Assembly (NCBI GenBank): GCA_947581795.1
Contig: CANPVS010000015.1
Location: 1-60,303 of the forward strand
Length of the DNA stretch: 60,303 nucleotides
From: an uncultured Oscillospiraceae bacterium
GTDB lineage: Bacteria > Bacillota > Clostridia > Oscillospirales > Oscillospiraceae
Direction of reading: 5' to 3'
In this document: one piece after another, positions 41,523-51,332 of the stretch
How the letters are laid out: the number at the start of each line of letters is the position of its first letter
Numbering within the stretch: the stretch's first letter is position 1
Translations under genes and position numbers: made by a program
The notes under the pieces: generated by a model
Database searches by the model: none
What the model was told of the DNA's origin: nothing
Seen by the model: only the letters and a program-made list of their open reading frames with translations

Positions 41523-41543
41523 GACGGAAAGGAGATATGACAT

Positions 41544-42758
41544 ATGCATTGCGTAAGAGAAGTTACCGATAAGCTCTACTGGGTGGGCGCCAACGACCAC
41601 CGCCTGACCCTTTTCGAGAACATCCACCCTATCCCCAAGGGCGTGAGCTACAACTCCTATCTGCTGCTGGACAAGAAGACGGTCCTGTTCGACACCGTGG
41701 ACTGGTCCGCCTGCCGGCAGCTCATCGAGAACATGGAGTACCTGCTGGGGGATAAGCCCCTGGATTACCTGCTCATCAACCACATGGAGCCCGACCATGG
41801 CGCCTCCATCGAGGAGATCCTCCTGCGCTGGCCCAAGGTGAAGATCATCTCCAACGACAAGGCCTTCCTCCTCATGCGCCAGTTCGGCTTCCATGTGGAC
41901 GGCCATGAGCTCATATCCGTGAAGGAGGGGGATACCTTCTCCTTCGGCGACCACACCGTCACCTTCGTGGCGGCGCCCATGGTCCACTGGCCCGAGGCCA
42001 TGGTGACCTTCGACACTACCAACGGCGTGCTCTTCTCCGCCGACGCCTTCGGCTCCTTCATCGCCCTGGACGGCGAGCTGTTCGCCGATGAGGTGAACTT
42101 CGACCGGGACTGGCTGGACGAGGCCCGCCGGTACCTGACCAACATCGTGGGCAAGTACGGCCCCCATATCCAGCTGCTCCTGAAAAAGGCCGCCGGCATC
42201 CTGGACCAGATCAAGTTCGTCTGCCCCCTCCACGGGCCGGTGTGGCGCAAGGACCTGGGATACTTCATCGACAAGTACGACAAGTGGAGCCGCTATGAGC
42301 CCGAGGAGAAGGGCGTGCTCATCGTGTACGCGTCCATGTACGGCAACACCGAGGCCGCGGCCCAGTGCCTGGCCAGCAAGCTGTGCGAAAAGGGCGTGAC
42401 CAACGTGGCGGTGTACGACGTGTCCAACACCCACGTGAGCTACCTCATCTCCGAGGCGTTCAAGTACAGCCACATCGTCCTGGCCAGCGTCACCTACAAC
42501 CTGGGCATCTACCCGGTGATGCACAACTTCCTCATGGACATGAAGGCCCTGAACCTTCAAAATCGGACCTTCGCCGTGATAGAAAACGGCTCCTGGGCCG
42601 TCAAGTCCGGCGACCTCATGAGCGCGTTCATCACTGACCAGCTGAAGAACATGACGCTCCTCAACGAGCGCCTCTCCCTGGCCTCCTCCCTCAAGGAGGA
42701 CAAGGCCACGGAGCTGGAAAATCTGGCCAACGCTTTGGTGGAGAGCGTGAACGCATAA
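41544..42758 (+). CDS. Flavodiiron protein (FprA-type, O2/NO reductase)
   Basis: A 404-residue A-type flavoprotein. Residues 1-245 are the beta-lactamase-like diiron domain: NHMEPDHGASIEEIL (H-x-E-x-D-H), VAAPMVHWPEAMVTF and LFSADAFGSF. Residues 250-400 are the flavodoxin domain: VLIVYASMYGNTEAAAQCLASKL (FMN phosphate loop) and YNLGIYPVMHNFLMDMKALNLQNRTFAVIENGSWA. Such enzymes reduce O2 to water, or NO, and get electrons from rubredoxin. It follows the fusion that carries its own rubredoxin, so the two are very likely partners. Confidence 0.96.
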   Translation: MHCVREVTDKLYWVGANDHRLTLFENIHPIPKGVSYNSYLLLDKKTVLFDTVDWSACRQLIENMEYLLGDKPLDYLLINHMEPDHGASIEEILLRWPKVKIISNDKAFLLMRQFGFHVDGHELISVKEGDTFSFGDHTVTFVAAPMVHWPEAMVTFDTTNGVLFSADAFGSFIALDGELFADEVNFDRDWLDEARRYLTNIVGKYGPHIQLLLKKAAGILDQIKFVCPLHGPVWRKDLGYFIDKYDKWSRYEPEEKGVLIVYASMYGNTEAAAQCLASKLCEKGVTNVAVYDVSNTHVSYLISEAFKYSHIVLASVTYNLGIYPVMHNFLMDMKALNLQNRTFAVIENGSWAVKSGDLMSAFITDQLKNMTLLNERLSLASSLKEDKATELENLANALVESVNA

Positions 42759-42784
42759 AACTTTCACCCAACGGCAAAATATCA

Positions 42785-42815
42785 TGTCCCGGCTCCGCGG
42801 AGCCGGGACATTTTT
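42785..42815 (+). terminator. Terminator of the fusion-flavodiiron pair
   Basis: Perfect palindrome TGTCCCGGCTCCG/CGGAGCCGGGACA followed by TTTTT. Confidence 0.9.
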
Positions 42816-42925
42816 GTGCGTCCTGACAGTATCGCGCGGGGGCGGTCGAAAATGCTTGCATATCCCCCAAAAACGTGTTACGATTCACCACGCGTGGACA
42901 TTTGACCACATAAGGAGGACGAACT

Positions 42926-43372
42926 ATGGAAAACACCGGCCGAACGAAATACTATCTCGTGGACGGGGCCGCCCTGCCCGAGGTGTTCATCCGGGTGACC
43001 CAGGCCCAGGAGCTACTGGACACGGGCCGGGCCCAGACGGTGGCCGAGGCCGCCGAGCAGGTGGGCATCTCCCGTTCCGCTTACTATAAATATAAGAACG
43101 CCGTCATGCCCTTCCAGAATGTGGCGGGCGGCCATATCGTCACCTTCCAGATCATGCTCCGGCACAAGATGGGACTTCTGAGCGAGGTGCTGGCGGTGTT
43201 CGCCGGCACCGGGGCCAACATCCTGACCATCAACCAGGGCATCCCCACCAACGGGGCCGCCCCGGTGACCATCACTGCGGACATGACCGCCCTGGACACC
43301 TCCGCCGAGACCCTGCTGTCCCGGCTGGACGATATAGACGGGGTCATCCGGGCCGCCGTGGCCGCGGGCTGA
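42926..43372 (+). CDS. ACT domain protein (PheB/UPF0735 type)
   Basis: A 148-residue protein. An N-terminal HTH-like part (ITQAQELLDTGRAQTVAEAAEQVGISRSAYYKYKNAVMPF-like) is followed by an ACT domain (IVTFQIMLRHKMGLLSEVLAVFAGTGANILTINQGIPTNGAAPVTITADM). This is the UPF0735/PheB layout. It stands 13 bases before homoserine dehydrogenase, so it may sense an amino acid of the aspartate family. Strong AAGGAGGACGAACT before the ATG. Confidence 0.93.
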   Translation: MENTGRTKYYLVDGAALPEVFIRVTQAQELLDTGRAQTVAEAAEQVGISRSAYYKYKNAVMPFQNVAGGHIVTFQIMLRHKMGLLSEVLAVFAGTGANILTINQGIPTNGAAPVTITADMTALDTSAETLLSRLDDIDGVIRAAVAAG

Positions 43373-43385
43373 GGAGGGCGTACCA

Positions 43386-44582
43386 ATGACAAAATACGCG
43401 ATTTTGGGCTTCGGCACCGTGGGCGTGGGTCTCGCGGAGGTCATAGCGGACCAGAAAGAGAAGATGTCCGCCGCGGCGGGCGACGAGCTGGAGCTGGGCT
43501 ATATCCTGGTCCGGCACGATTACCCCGACAGCCCCTTCCGGGATAAGCTGGTACGGGATTTTGCCGTGATCGAGAGCGACCCGGACGTGTCCGTGGTGGC
43601 GGAAGTCATCGGCGGCGTGGGCCCGGCATATGAGTACTCCAAACGGGCGATCCTGGCCGGGAAGAGCGTGGTGTCCAGCAACAAGGAGCTGGTGGCGACT
43701 CACGGCCTGGAGCTGGCGGAGCTGGCGAAGGAGCACGGCGTGAGCTACCTCTTCGAGGGCAGCGTGGGCGGGGGCATCCCCCTGCTGCGGCCTTTGAGCC
43801 GGTGCCTGGCCGCCAACCGCATCGACGAGGTGTACGGCATTCTGAACGGCACCACCAACTATATCCTCACCGCCATGGCGGAAAAGGGCCAGGCCTACGG
43901 CGACGCCCTGAAAAAGGCCCAGGAACTGGGCTATGCCGAGGCGGATCCCACCGCCGACGTGGAGGGGATCGACGCCTGCCGCAAGACCGCCATCCTGGCG
44001 GATATGTCCTTCGGCGGGAACCTGGACCCCGCCGCCATCCCCACCACGGGCATCACCGCCCTGGAGCCGGCGGACCTGGAACTGGCAAAGGCGCTGGGCT
44101 GCGCGGTGAAGCTCTTGGGACACGCCATTCGCCGGGAGGACGGATGCGTCGCCTTCGTGGCGCCCCACCTCGTCCCCCTGAGCCACACACTGGCCTCGAT
44201 AAACGGGGTCATGAACGCCTGTGCCGTCCGGGGCAGCGCCGTGGGCGAGGTGGTCTTTTGCGGACCGGGAGCGGGCCGCTACCCCACCGCCAGCGCGGTG
44301 GCGGCGGACGTGGCCGACGCGGTCCGGCATCGGGCCGACCCCATGGTCCCCGACCTGGGCAGGGCCAACGGGAAACTGATAAGCCCCGACGGCTTGGCCT
44401 CCCCCTGGTATGTGCGGGCCGCGGCGGAGGCGGACGCGGTGAAAAACGCCTTCCCCGGCGTGAAGCCCGTCTACGGCTCCACCGGCGAGTGCGGTTTTAT
44501 CACCGAAGCCATGGACAAGCCCGCTCTCTTGGGGAAACTCGAGGGGCTGGACGTGCGGGCAGTCTACCGGGTGCTGGCATAG
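43386..44582 (+). CDS. hom: Homoserine dehydrogenase
   Basis: A 398-residue NAD(P)-dependent enzyme: aspartate semialdehyde to homoserine. Marks: ILGFGTVGVGLAEVI (Rossmann loop), KSVVSSNKELVATHGLELAELA, YEGSVGGGIPLLRPL-like FEGSVGGGIP, and ILNGTTNYILTAMAEKGQAYGDALKKAQELGYAEADPTADVEGIDACRKTAIL (the family signature). The C-terminal ACT region is short compared with longer forms, leaving regulation to the ACT protein upstream. Part of the ACT-hom-lysC operon. Confidence 0.97.
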   Translation: MTKYAILGFGTVGVGLAEVIADQKEKMSAAAGDELELGYILVRHDYPDSPFRDKLVRDFAVIESDPDVSVVAEVIGGVGPAYEYSKRAILAGKSVVSSNKELVATHGLELAELAKEHGVSYLFEGSVGGGIPLLRPLSRCLAANRIDEVYGILNGTTNYILTAMAEKGQAYGDALKKAQELGYAEADPTADVEGIDACRKTAILADMSFGGNLDPAAIPTTGITALEPADLELAKALGCAVKLLGHAIRREDGCVAFVAPHLVPLSHTLASINGVMNACAVRGSAVGEVVFCGPGAGRYPTASAVAADVADAVRHRADPMVPDLGRANGKLISPDGLASPWYVRAAAEADAVKNAFPGVKPVYGSTGECGFITEAMDKPALLGKLEGLDVRAVYRVLA

Positions 44583-44632
44583 AATGGATGGGCCTTCCGG
44601 CCCGGAACTGAAAACAAGGAGACCTGATATAT

Positions 44633-45841
44633 ATGTTGTTCGTACAAAAATTCGGCGGCTCCTCCGTTGCCAACGCTGAGCGTATCCGGAACGTGGCGGG
44701 CATCATCGCCGAGAAGTTCCTGGAGGGCAACGAGGTGGTGGTGGTCCTATCCGCCCAGGGGGACACCACCGACGAGCTGCTGGAAAAGGCGGCGGAGATC
44801 AACCCCGACCCCTCCAAGCGGGAGCTGGATATGCTCCTCACCACCGGGGAGCAACAGTCCATCGCCCTGATGGCCATGTGCCTGGAGGGCATGGGCCTGC
44901 CGGTGGTGTCCCTCACCGGCTGGCAGGTGGGGCTTCGCACCGACGCCAGCTACGGCGCCGCCCGCATCCGCCGGGTGGACACGGAGCGGCTGCGCCGGGA
45001 GCTGGACAAAAAGCGCATCGTGCTGGTGGCCGGGTTCCAGGGCGTCAATAAGTTCGACGACTATACCACCCTGGGCCGGGGCGGCAGCGATACCACCGCC
45101 GTGGCCCTGGCCGCGGCGCTCCATGCGGACCGGTGCCAGATATTCACGGACGTGGAGGGCGTATATACCGCCGACCCCCGGAAGGTGCCGGGGGCCCGGA
45201 AGCTGGAGGAGATCACCTACGACGAGATGCTGGAACTGGCCAGCATGGGCGCCCAGGTGCTGATGAACCGGTCCGTACAGCTGGCCAGGCGGTACGGCGT
45301 GGAATTGGAGGTGCTCTCGTCGCTGGTGAGAGCGCCCGGTACAAAGGTGAAGGAGGTTTCCAAGAACATGGAGGAGATGAAGATAACCGGTATCGCCAAG
45401 GACGAGAAGGTGGCCCGGGTGACGGTGGTGCAGGTGGCCGACCGGCCCGGCTCCGCTTTCCGGGTGCTGAACGCCGTGTCCCGGGCGGGCATCAACGTGG
45501 ATATGATCATCCAGGCCAACGGCCGGGACGGCGCCAACGATATGAGCTTCGTGGTGGCCGAGACCGACGCGGAGGCGGCCTGCCGGGCCCTGGAGGAGCG
45601 CCAGGCGGCCATCGGCTTCGACCACATCTCCGTGGACAAGGACATCGCCAAGATCAGCGTGGTGGGCGCGGGCATGATGAGCTCCGTGGGCATCGCGTCC
45701 CTGGTGTTCGAGGCCCTCAACGACGAGCACATCAACATCCAGATGATCAACACCAGCGAGATCAAGATCTCCTGCGTCATCGACGCCGCCAGCGCCGACC
45801 GGGCCGTGGCGGCCATCCATCGGAAATTCTTCGAGCAATAG
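44633..45841 (+). CDS. lysC: Aspartokinase
   Basis: A 402-residue enzyme phosphorylating aspartate. Marks: VQKFGGSSVANAERIRNVA (K-F-G-G-S-S-V), FDDYTTLGRGGSDTTAVALAAAL, DVEGVYTADPRKVPGARKL, and two ACT domains (from KITGIAKDEKVARVTVVQVADRPGSAF to the end). LGRGGSDTT is the catalytic motif. Behind AAGGAGACCTGAT. With hom it feeds lysine, threonine and methionine synthesis. Confidence 0.98.
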   Translation: MLFVQKFGGSSVANAERIRNVAGIIAEKFLEGNEVVVVLSAQGDTTDELLEKAAEINPDPSKRELDMLLTTGEQQSIALMAMCLEGMGLPVVSLTGWQVGLRTDASYGAARIRRVDTERLRRELDKKRIVLVAGFQGVNKFDDYTTLGRGGSDTTAVALAAALHADRCQIFTDVEGVYTADPRKVPGARKLEEITYDEMLELASMGAQVLMNRSVQLARRYGVELEVLSSLVRAPGTKVKEVSKNMEEMKITGIAKDEKVARVTVVQVADRPGSAFRVLNAVSRAGINVDMIIQANGRDGANDMSFVVAETDAEAACRALEERQAAIGFDHISVDKDIAKISVVGAGMMSSVGIASLVFEALNDEHINIQMINTSEIKISCVIDAASADRAVAAIHRKFFEQ

Positions 45842-45870
45842 TCGTTTGAAAGGGAGACCCTTTCAAACGA
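45842..45870 (+). terminator. Hairpin right after lysC
   Basis: TCGTTTGAAAGGG and CCCTTTCAAACGA around AGA, perfect. No T-run follows, so it may protect the 3' end rather than terminate. Confidence 0.65.
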
Positions 45871-45912
45871 GAAGGCTGCGGCCCGCTGCGCGTCAAAACA
45901 AGTTTCATAGGT

Positions 45913-45940
45913 CAACCCCTGCCGGTTCCGGCAGGGGTTG
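45913..45940 (+). terminator. Terminator of the ACT-hom-lysC operon
   Basis: CAACCCCTGCCGG and CCGGCAGGGGTTG around TT, followed by a T-containing tail. Confidence 0.7.
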
Positions 45941-45963
45941 AGTATTTCACTTGTTTTTCCTTC

Positions 45964-46000
45964 TCCCCATGAAACCCGCTTCACTGGGCTTTCATGGGGG
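45964..46000. repeat. Covarying hairpin repeat, copy 4 (opposite orientation)
   Basis: CCCCATGAAA-CCC ... GGG-C-TTTCATGGGG. The bulged base is on the right arm here, because the element is inverted compared with copies 2 and 3. Confidence 0.7.
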
Positions 46001-46014
46001 CCCCAGATTTTACC

Positions 46015-46260
46015 TTACCCAATCTTCGTGGCTTTTGCGCCGGAGATCTTCAGGTTCACGCCCTTGCCCGCCAGCATGTTCTGGAACATCTGCTCCAGCT
46101 TTTCCGCGTTGGAGTTGATGCAGCTCACCACCAGGTCCTCCTTGGCGCTGTCGGGTACCATCTTGGCCGCCAGCACCGCCGGGCCCGCCATGGACCCCGC
46201 CAGCAGGTGGATCAGCGAATCAAAATCCACGTCGCTCACGTTCAGCTTCAGTTCTACCAT
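46015..46260 (-). CDS. Small conserved-looking protein of unknown function
   Basis: An 81-residue protein: MVELKLNVSDVDFDSLIHLLAGSM then AGPAVLAAKMVPDSAKEDLVVSCINSNAEKLEQMFQNMLAGKGVNLKISGAKATKIG. It has two amphipathic helices framed by short beta strands and no signal or membrane segment. ATG 46260 follows GGGAGCGAGAACG. It diverges from the MarR gene. No family is recognised; it resembles small clostridial proteins near regulators. Confidence 0.65.
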   Translation of the reverse strand: MVELKLNVSDVDFDSLIHLLAGSMAGPAVLAAKMVPDSAKEDLVVSCINSNAEKLEQMFQNMLAGKGVNLKISGAKATKIG

Positions 46261-46433
46261 CGTTCTCGCTCCCATACGTTTTTTCAGCGGCATACGCCGT
46301 GTTCAGTACCGTCAGTATAGCATAGTTTTCCTCCGTTGACACAGACTTTTCCGAAATTCCCGCCGGCGGCATTGACAAACCGGTGACGAATAGGCTAATA
46401 TTAAATATAAAGTATTGGGACGGAGGGACCGCT

Positions 46434-46856
46434 ATGCTCTACGAGAAGCTGAAGACCCTGTACGAAAAGGTCCGCTTACAGCACTACCGGGATCTGTTCA
46501 GCCGGGTGAAGGAGCGGGACGGGTCCCTGAGCGCCACGGAGGCCTACGCCGCCGACGTGATCTACCTCATGGGCGCCCCCACCGTCAGCGCCTTCGCCGA
46601 GACCCTGGGCATCTCCCAGCCCAACGCCACCTACAAGATCAACAACCTGGTCACCAAGGGCTACGCCGTGCGCACCGGCTCCGAGGGGGACCGGCGGGAG
46701 TGCCGCGTCACCGTGGGGGACCGGTTCTTCTCCTACTACAACACCGATTACCCCTTCATGGACGACGGCCTGGCCGCCCTGCGGCGGGACTATACCCCCG
46801 AGCAGCTTTCGCTGTTCGAGCGGATGATTGACGAGCTTACCCAGCATCTGAAATAA
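46434..46856 (+). CDS. MarR-family regulator
   Basis: A 140-residue protein with a MarR winged helix: LSATEAYAADVIYLMGAPTVSAFAETLGISQPNATYKINNLVTKGYAVRTGSEGDRRECRVTVGDRFFSYY. It lies just before the liv operon, and TTGACA (46372-46377) with TAATAT (46396-46401), 18 bp apart, is its promoter. It may respond to metabolites; its target is not shown. GGAGGG precedes the start. Confidence 0.9.
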   Translation: MLYEKLKTLYEKVRLQHYRDLFSRVKERDGSLSATEAYAADVIYLMGAPTVSAFAETLGISQPNATYKINNLVTKGYAVRTGSEGDRRECRVTVGDRFFSYYNTDYPFMDDGLAALRRDYTPEQLSLFERMIDELTQHLK

Positions 46857-46878
46857 GCCGAAAAGACCCTGTTTTCCA

Positions 46879-46905
46879 CGCCCCGCCCACACCGGCGGGG
46901 CGTTT
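46879..46905 (+). terminator. Terminator of the MarR gene
   Basis: CGCCCCGCC and GGCGGGGCG around CACACC, followed by TTTTTT. Confidence 0.9.
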
Positions 46906-47079
46906 TTTCGCCCATTTTTGGCTATTTCACTAATGTTGTAAATCATTTATACGGAAAATCTGTCATAACGGCCCTTGAAAAGGGGGGCGGGGCCGTGTTA
47001 AAATTCCTAGTGCGTGAACATTTGTCCTCTTGCCATGGACAAAAACGAAAGCAACAATTATATTGGAGGAAAAACAGCT

Positions 47080-48234
47080 ATGAAGAAAGTATTTGCGCTT
47101 ATGCTGGCCGTCGTGATGGTCATGGCGTTGGCGGTCCCCGCCTTTGCCGACGACACCATCACCATCGGCGTGTTTGAGCCCCTGACCGGCGATAACGGCC
47201 CTGGCGGCAAGCAGGAGACCCTGGGCATGCAGTATGCCAACCAGGAGACCCCCACTGTGGAGATCGACGGCACCACCTATAACGTGGAACTGAAGGTCGC
47301 CGACAACGAGTCCTCCACCGATAAGGCCGTCTCCGCCGCTACCGAGCTGGTGGCCTCCGGCGCTTCCATCGTCCTGGGCTCCTACGGCTCCAGCGTGGCC
47401 ATCGCCGGCTCCGATACCTTCGGTGAGGCGGGCATTCCCGTCATCGGCGTCACCTGCACCAACCCCCAGGTCACCGTGGGCAACGACCACTACTTCCGCA
47501 TCTGCTTCACCGACCCCGGCCAGGGCGCCATCCACGCGCAGTTCGCCAAGAACACTCTGGGCGCTTCCAAGGTCTACTGCCTGGGCGAGCTGGGCAACGA
47601 CTATGACCAGGGCCTGCTGAACTACTTCCAGGAGACCGCTGATGAGCTGGGCCTGGAGGTCCAGAAGGAGGACTTCCCCAACGGCACCTCCGACTTCACC
47701 GCTTACCTGACCAACGCCAAGAACTTCGGCGCTGAGGTCATCTTCGCCCCCTGCTCCATCCCCTATGGCCAGCTGATCATCCAGCAGGCTTCCTCTCAGG
47801 GCCTGGACGTTGTCATCACCGGCCCCGACACCTGGGACTCCAACATGATCATGGACTCCGTGGTGGCCACCGGCATGGATGTGTACTGCACCACCTTCTA
47901 CGGCGAGGGCGGCGCCCCTGAGTTCGAGGAGGGCTTCAAGGCCTGGCTGAACAGCGACGACACCGCGCTGGCCAACAACGGCGGCAACGACATGATCGCG
48001 GCCGTGTCCGTCATGGGCTATGACGCCTACTACACCGCCCTGGAGGCCATCAAGGCCGCCGGCTCCGCCGACCCCGCCGACATCCTGGCCGCTCTGCCCG
48101 GCGTCACCTACACCGGCGCCACCGGCTCCATCGCCTTCGGTGAGAACGGCGACGCTGTCCGTAGCACCGCGTTCATCAAGCACGCCAACGCTGAGACCGG
48201 CGAGTGGGAGGCTGAGCTCACCGAGCTGGGCTGA
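47080..48234 (+). CDS. livJ: Branched-chain amino-acid ABC transporter, substrate-binding protein
   Basis: A 384-residue type I periplasmic-binding protein (LivJ/LivK). It starts MKKVFALMLAVVMVMALAVPAFADDTITIGVFEPLTGDNGPGG, a signal peptide with an A-x-A cleavage site, and continues GMQYANQETPTVEIDGTTYNVELKVADNESSTDKAVSAATELVASGASIVLGSYGSSV. There is no lipobox Cys, which is unusual for a Gram-positive binding protein. GGAGGA precedes ATG 47080. TTGAAA/TTAAAAT near 46975-47005 is the likely promoter. Confidence 0.95.
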   Translation: MKKVFALMLAVVMVMALAVPAFADDTITIGVFEPLTGDNGPGGKQETLGMQYANQETPTVEIDGTTYNVELKVADNESSTDKAVSAATELVASGASIVLGSYGSSVAIAGSDTFGEAGIPVIGVTCTNPQVTVGNDHYFRICFTDPGQGAIHAQFAKNTLGASKVYCLGELGNDYDQGLLNYFQETADELGLEVQKEDFPNGTSDFTAYLTNAKNFGAEVIFAPCSIPYGQLIIQQASSQGLDVVITGPDTWDSNMIMDSVVATGMDVYCTTFYGEGGAPEFEEGFKAWLNSDDTALANNGGNDMIAAVSVMGYDAYYTALEAIKAAGSADPADILAALPGVTYTGATGSIAFGENGDAVRSTAFIKHANAETGEWEAELTELG

Positions 48235-48262
48235 GTCCTGATCCAAACCTATATTTTCGGCG

Positions 48263-48365
48263 GCGGGAGCGCTTCGGCGCTCCCGCTTGCCGGGACTTTC
48301 CGCCGCGCTCCCCAGAGCGCATAGACCCGCCTCCCGCGGCGTCTGGGGCCGGGTCTATGCGCTCT
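48263..48365 (+). promoter_or_regulatory. Two intercistronic hairpins between livJ and livH
   Basis: Hairpin 1: GCGGGAGCGC-TTCG-GCGCTCCCGC (48263-48286). Hairpin 2: AGAGCGCATAGACCCG (48314-48329) and CGGGTCTATGCGCTCT (48350-48365), perfect 16-bp arms. Neither has a T-run. They probably stabilise the upstream livJ mRNA or limit read-through, so the binding protein is made in excess. Confidence 0.7.
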
Positions 48366-48394
48366 CTATTCTTTCAACTCGGAGGATATCCTCT

Positions 48395-49288
48395 ATGGCA
48401 GCTTTTTTCCAGGCGAATCTGCCCTATCTGCTCTCGGGTATATCCGTGGGCGGGCAGTACGCCCTGATCGCCATCGGCTACACCATGGTGTACGGCATCC
48501 TTCGCCTCATCAACTTCGCCCACGGCGACGTGTTCATGGTGGCGGGCCTCGTGATGGTGTACGCCAGCGCGTCCATGCCCATATACCTGTCCATTCCCCT
48601 GGTGATCGTGGTGACGGTGGCCCTGGGCTTCCTTATCGAGCGGGTGGCCTATAAGCCCCTGCGCACCGCCCCCCGCATGAGCGTGATGATCTCCGCCATC
48701 GGCGTGAGCTATCTTTTACAGAACTGCGCGCTCTACTTCACCGGCGGCCTGCCCCAGATGTACCCCGCCATCCCCTGGTTTTCCAACTCCGTCACTATCG
48801 GCAGCGCTACCACGAAGATCGTCACCCTGGTGACGCCGGTGCTGGTGCTGGCGCTGATCGTGATATTGGAGCTGTTCATCCAGAAGACCAAGATCGGCAT
48901 GGCCATGCGGGCCGTGTCCCGGGATTTCGAGACCAGCCAGCTCATGGGCATCAAGATCAACTCCGTCATCTCCATGACCTTCGTGATAGGCTGTTTCCTG
49001 GCGGCCATCGGATCGCTTCTGTATTTCACCAACTACCCCTCCGTGGTCCCCACCTCCGGCGCCATGCCCGGCCTGAAGGCCTTCGTGGCGGCGGTGTTCG
49101 GCGGCATCGGGTCCATCCCCGGCGCGGTCATCGGCGCGTTCATCATCGGCATCTGCGAGAACATCATCAAGGGCCTGGGTTCCAACTGGACCGTGTTCTC
49201 CGACGCGTTCACATTCGTTCTGCTCATCGTCATCCTTCTGGTCAAGCCCACCGGCATCTTCGGCGAGAAGGCCACGGATAAGGTCTGA
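48395..49288 (+). CDS. livH: Branched-chain amino-acid ABC transporter permease LivH
   Basis: A 297-residue permease with about eight helices. It has the family run NLPYLLSGISVGGQYALIAIGYTMVYGILRLINFAHGDVFMVAG and later AVFGGIGSIPGAVIGAFIIGICE. ATG 48395 has GGAGG upstream; the longer frame passes through the hairpins and is rejected. Followed 11 bases later by livM. Confidence 0.96.
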   Translation: MAAFFQANLPYLLSGISVGGQYALIAIGYTMVYGILRLINFAHGDVFMVAGLVMVYASASMPIYLSIPLVIVVTVALGFLIERVAYKPLRTAPRMSVMISAIGVSYLLQNCALYFTGGLPQMYPAIPWFSNSVTIGSATTKIVTLVTPVLVLALIVILELFIQKTKIGMAMRAVSRDFETSQLMGIKINSVISMTFVIGCFLAAIGSLLYFTNYPSVVPTSGAMPGLKAFVAAVFGGIGSIPGAVIGAFIIGICENIIKGLGSNWTVFSDAFTFVLLIVILLVKPTGIFGEKATDKV

Positions 49289-49299
49289 GGAGGGTCGAC

Positions 49300-50480
49300 A
49301 TGGAAAAGACATTGAGAAAAGACCCGGCCAAGAAGATAGGCTCCGCCATCGCCGTCTGCCTCATCGCCGCGCTGTACATATTCCTGTTTCTGCTGGACAA
49401 CGTCCTGCCGGCCAACAGCTTTACCCTCATGCTCATCCCGGTGCTGAAAAAGGGCGCCATCTACTCCCTCATCTGCGTGAGCATGAACCTCCTGAACGGC
49501 TTCACCGGCCTGTTCTCCCTGGGCCAGGCGGGCTTCATGCTGCTGGGCGCTTACGCCTACGCCGTATTTGCCATCCCCGCGGAGCAGCACCCCGCCGTGT
49601 ACCAGTACTTTGACGGCGGCGCCATCGGCTTCTCCATCCCGGAGGCGCTGGGCAAGCTGCTGGGCGAGAACGCGGGCGCGTTCGTGGGCTCCATCCTCTG
49701 CATCATCATCGCCGGGATCGTGGCCGCCGCCTTCGCCGCCCTCATCGGTATCCCCGTGCTGCGGCTGAAGAGCGACTATCTGGCCATCGCCACCCTGGGC
49801 TTTGCCGAGATCATCCGGGCCGTGTTCCAGTGGAACAGCCTTGGACCCGTCACCAACGGCTCCAACATGCTCCGGAAGTACACCAGCTTCAGCGCCATCA
49901 AAATCGGCTCGGTCAAGCTGGCCACGGTGTTCCCCTTCCTCATCGCCATGATCTGCATCGGCATCATCGTGCTGCTCATCAACTCCTCCTACGGCCGGGC
50001 CTTCAAGGCCGTCCGGGACGACGAGGTGGCCGCCGAAGCCATGGGCATCAGCCTTTTCAAGCACAAGATGCTCTCCTTTGTCATCTCCAGTTTCTTCGCC
50101 GGCGTGGGCGGCGCGCTGCTGGCCATGTACCAGACGACCATCCAGGCCAGCGCCTTCAAGTCGGCCATGACCTATGAGATATTGCTTATCGTGGTCATCG
50201 GCGGCATCGGCTCCATCTCGGGCAGCTGCATCGCCTCGTTCCTGTATATCGCCTGCAACGAGTGGTGGCTGCGCTTCCTGGACAGCGGCAGCTTCTTCGG
50301 CATCTCCGTCCCCTTCTTCCGGGACGGCTTCCGCAAGGTGGTCTTCTCCGTCATCATCATGGTCATCGTGCTGTTCTTCTCCCGGGGCATCATGGGCGAT
50401 AAGGAGCTGTCCTTCGCCGGCCTGGTGCGAAAATTCCAAAAGAAAAGCGCGGCCGGTACCGCGAAAGGAGGGGCGCAGAA

Positions 50481-50484
<4 letters not shown>
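49300..50484 (+). CDS. livM: Branched-chain amino-acid ABC transporter permease LivM
   Basis: A 394-residue permease with an extra N-terminal helix. Marks: NLLNGFTGLFSLGQAGFMLLGAYAYAVF, LRLKSDYLAIATLGFAEIIRAVFQW, SSYGRAFKAVRDDEVAAEAMGISLFKHKMLSFVISSFFAGVGGALLAMY and VVIGGIGSISGSCIASFLY. Its end overlaps the livG start by 4 bases. Confidence 0.96.

Positions 50485-51328
<844 letters not shown>

Positions 51329-51332
<4 letters not shown>

Noticed and set aside
39612-42785. A 1057-codon open frame antisense to the fusion and flavodiiron genes
   Set aside because: It is a product of high GC and biased codon use opposite two strongly conserved genes. Its sequence is low-complexity (Gly/Val/His/Asp-rich) with no domain.
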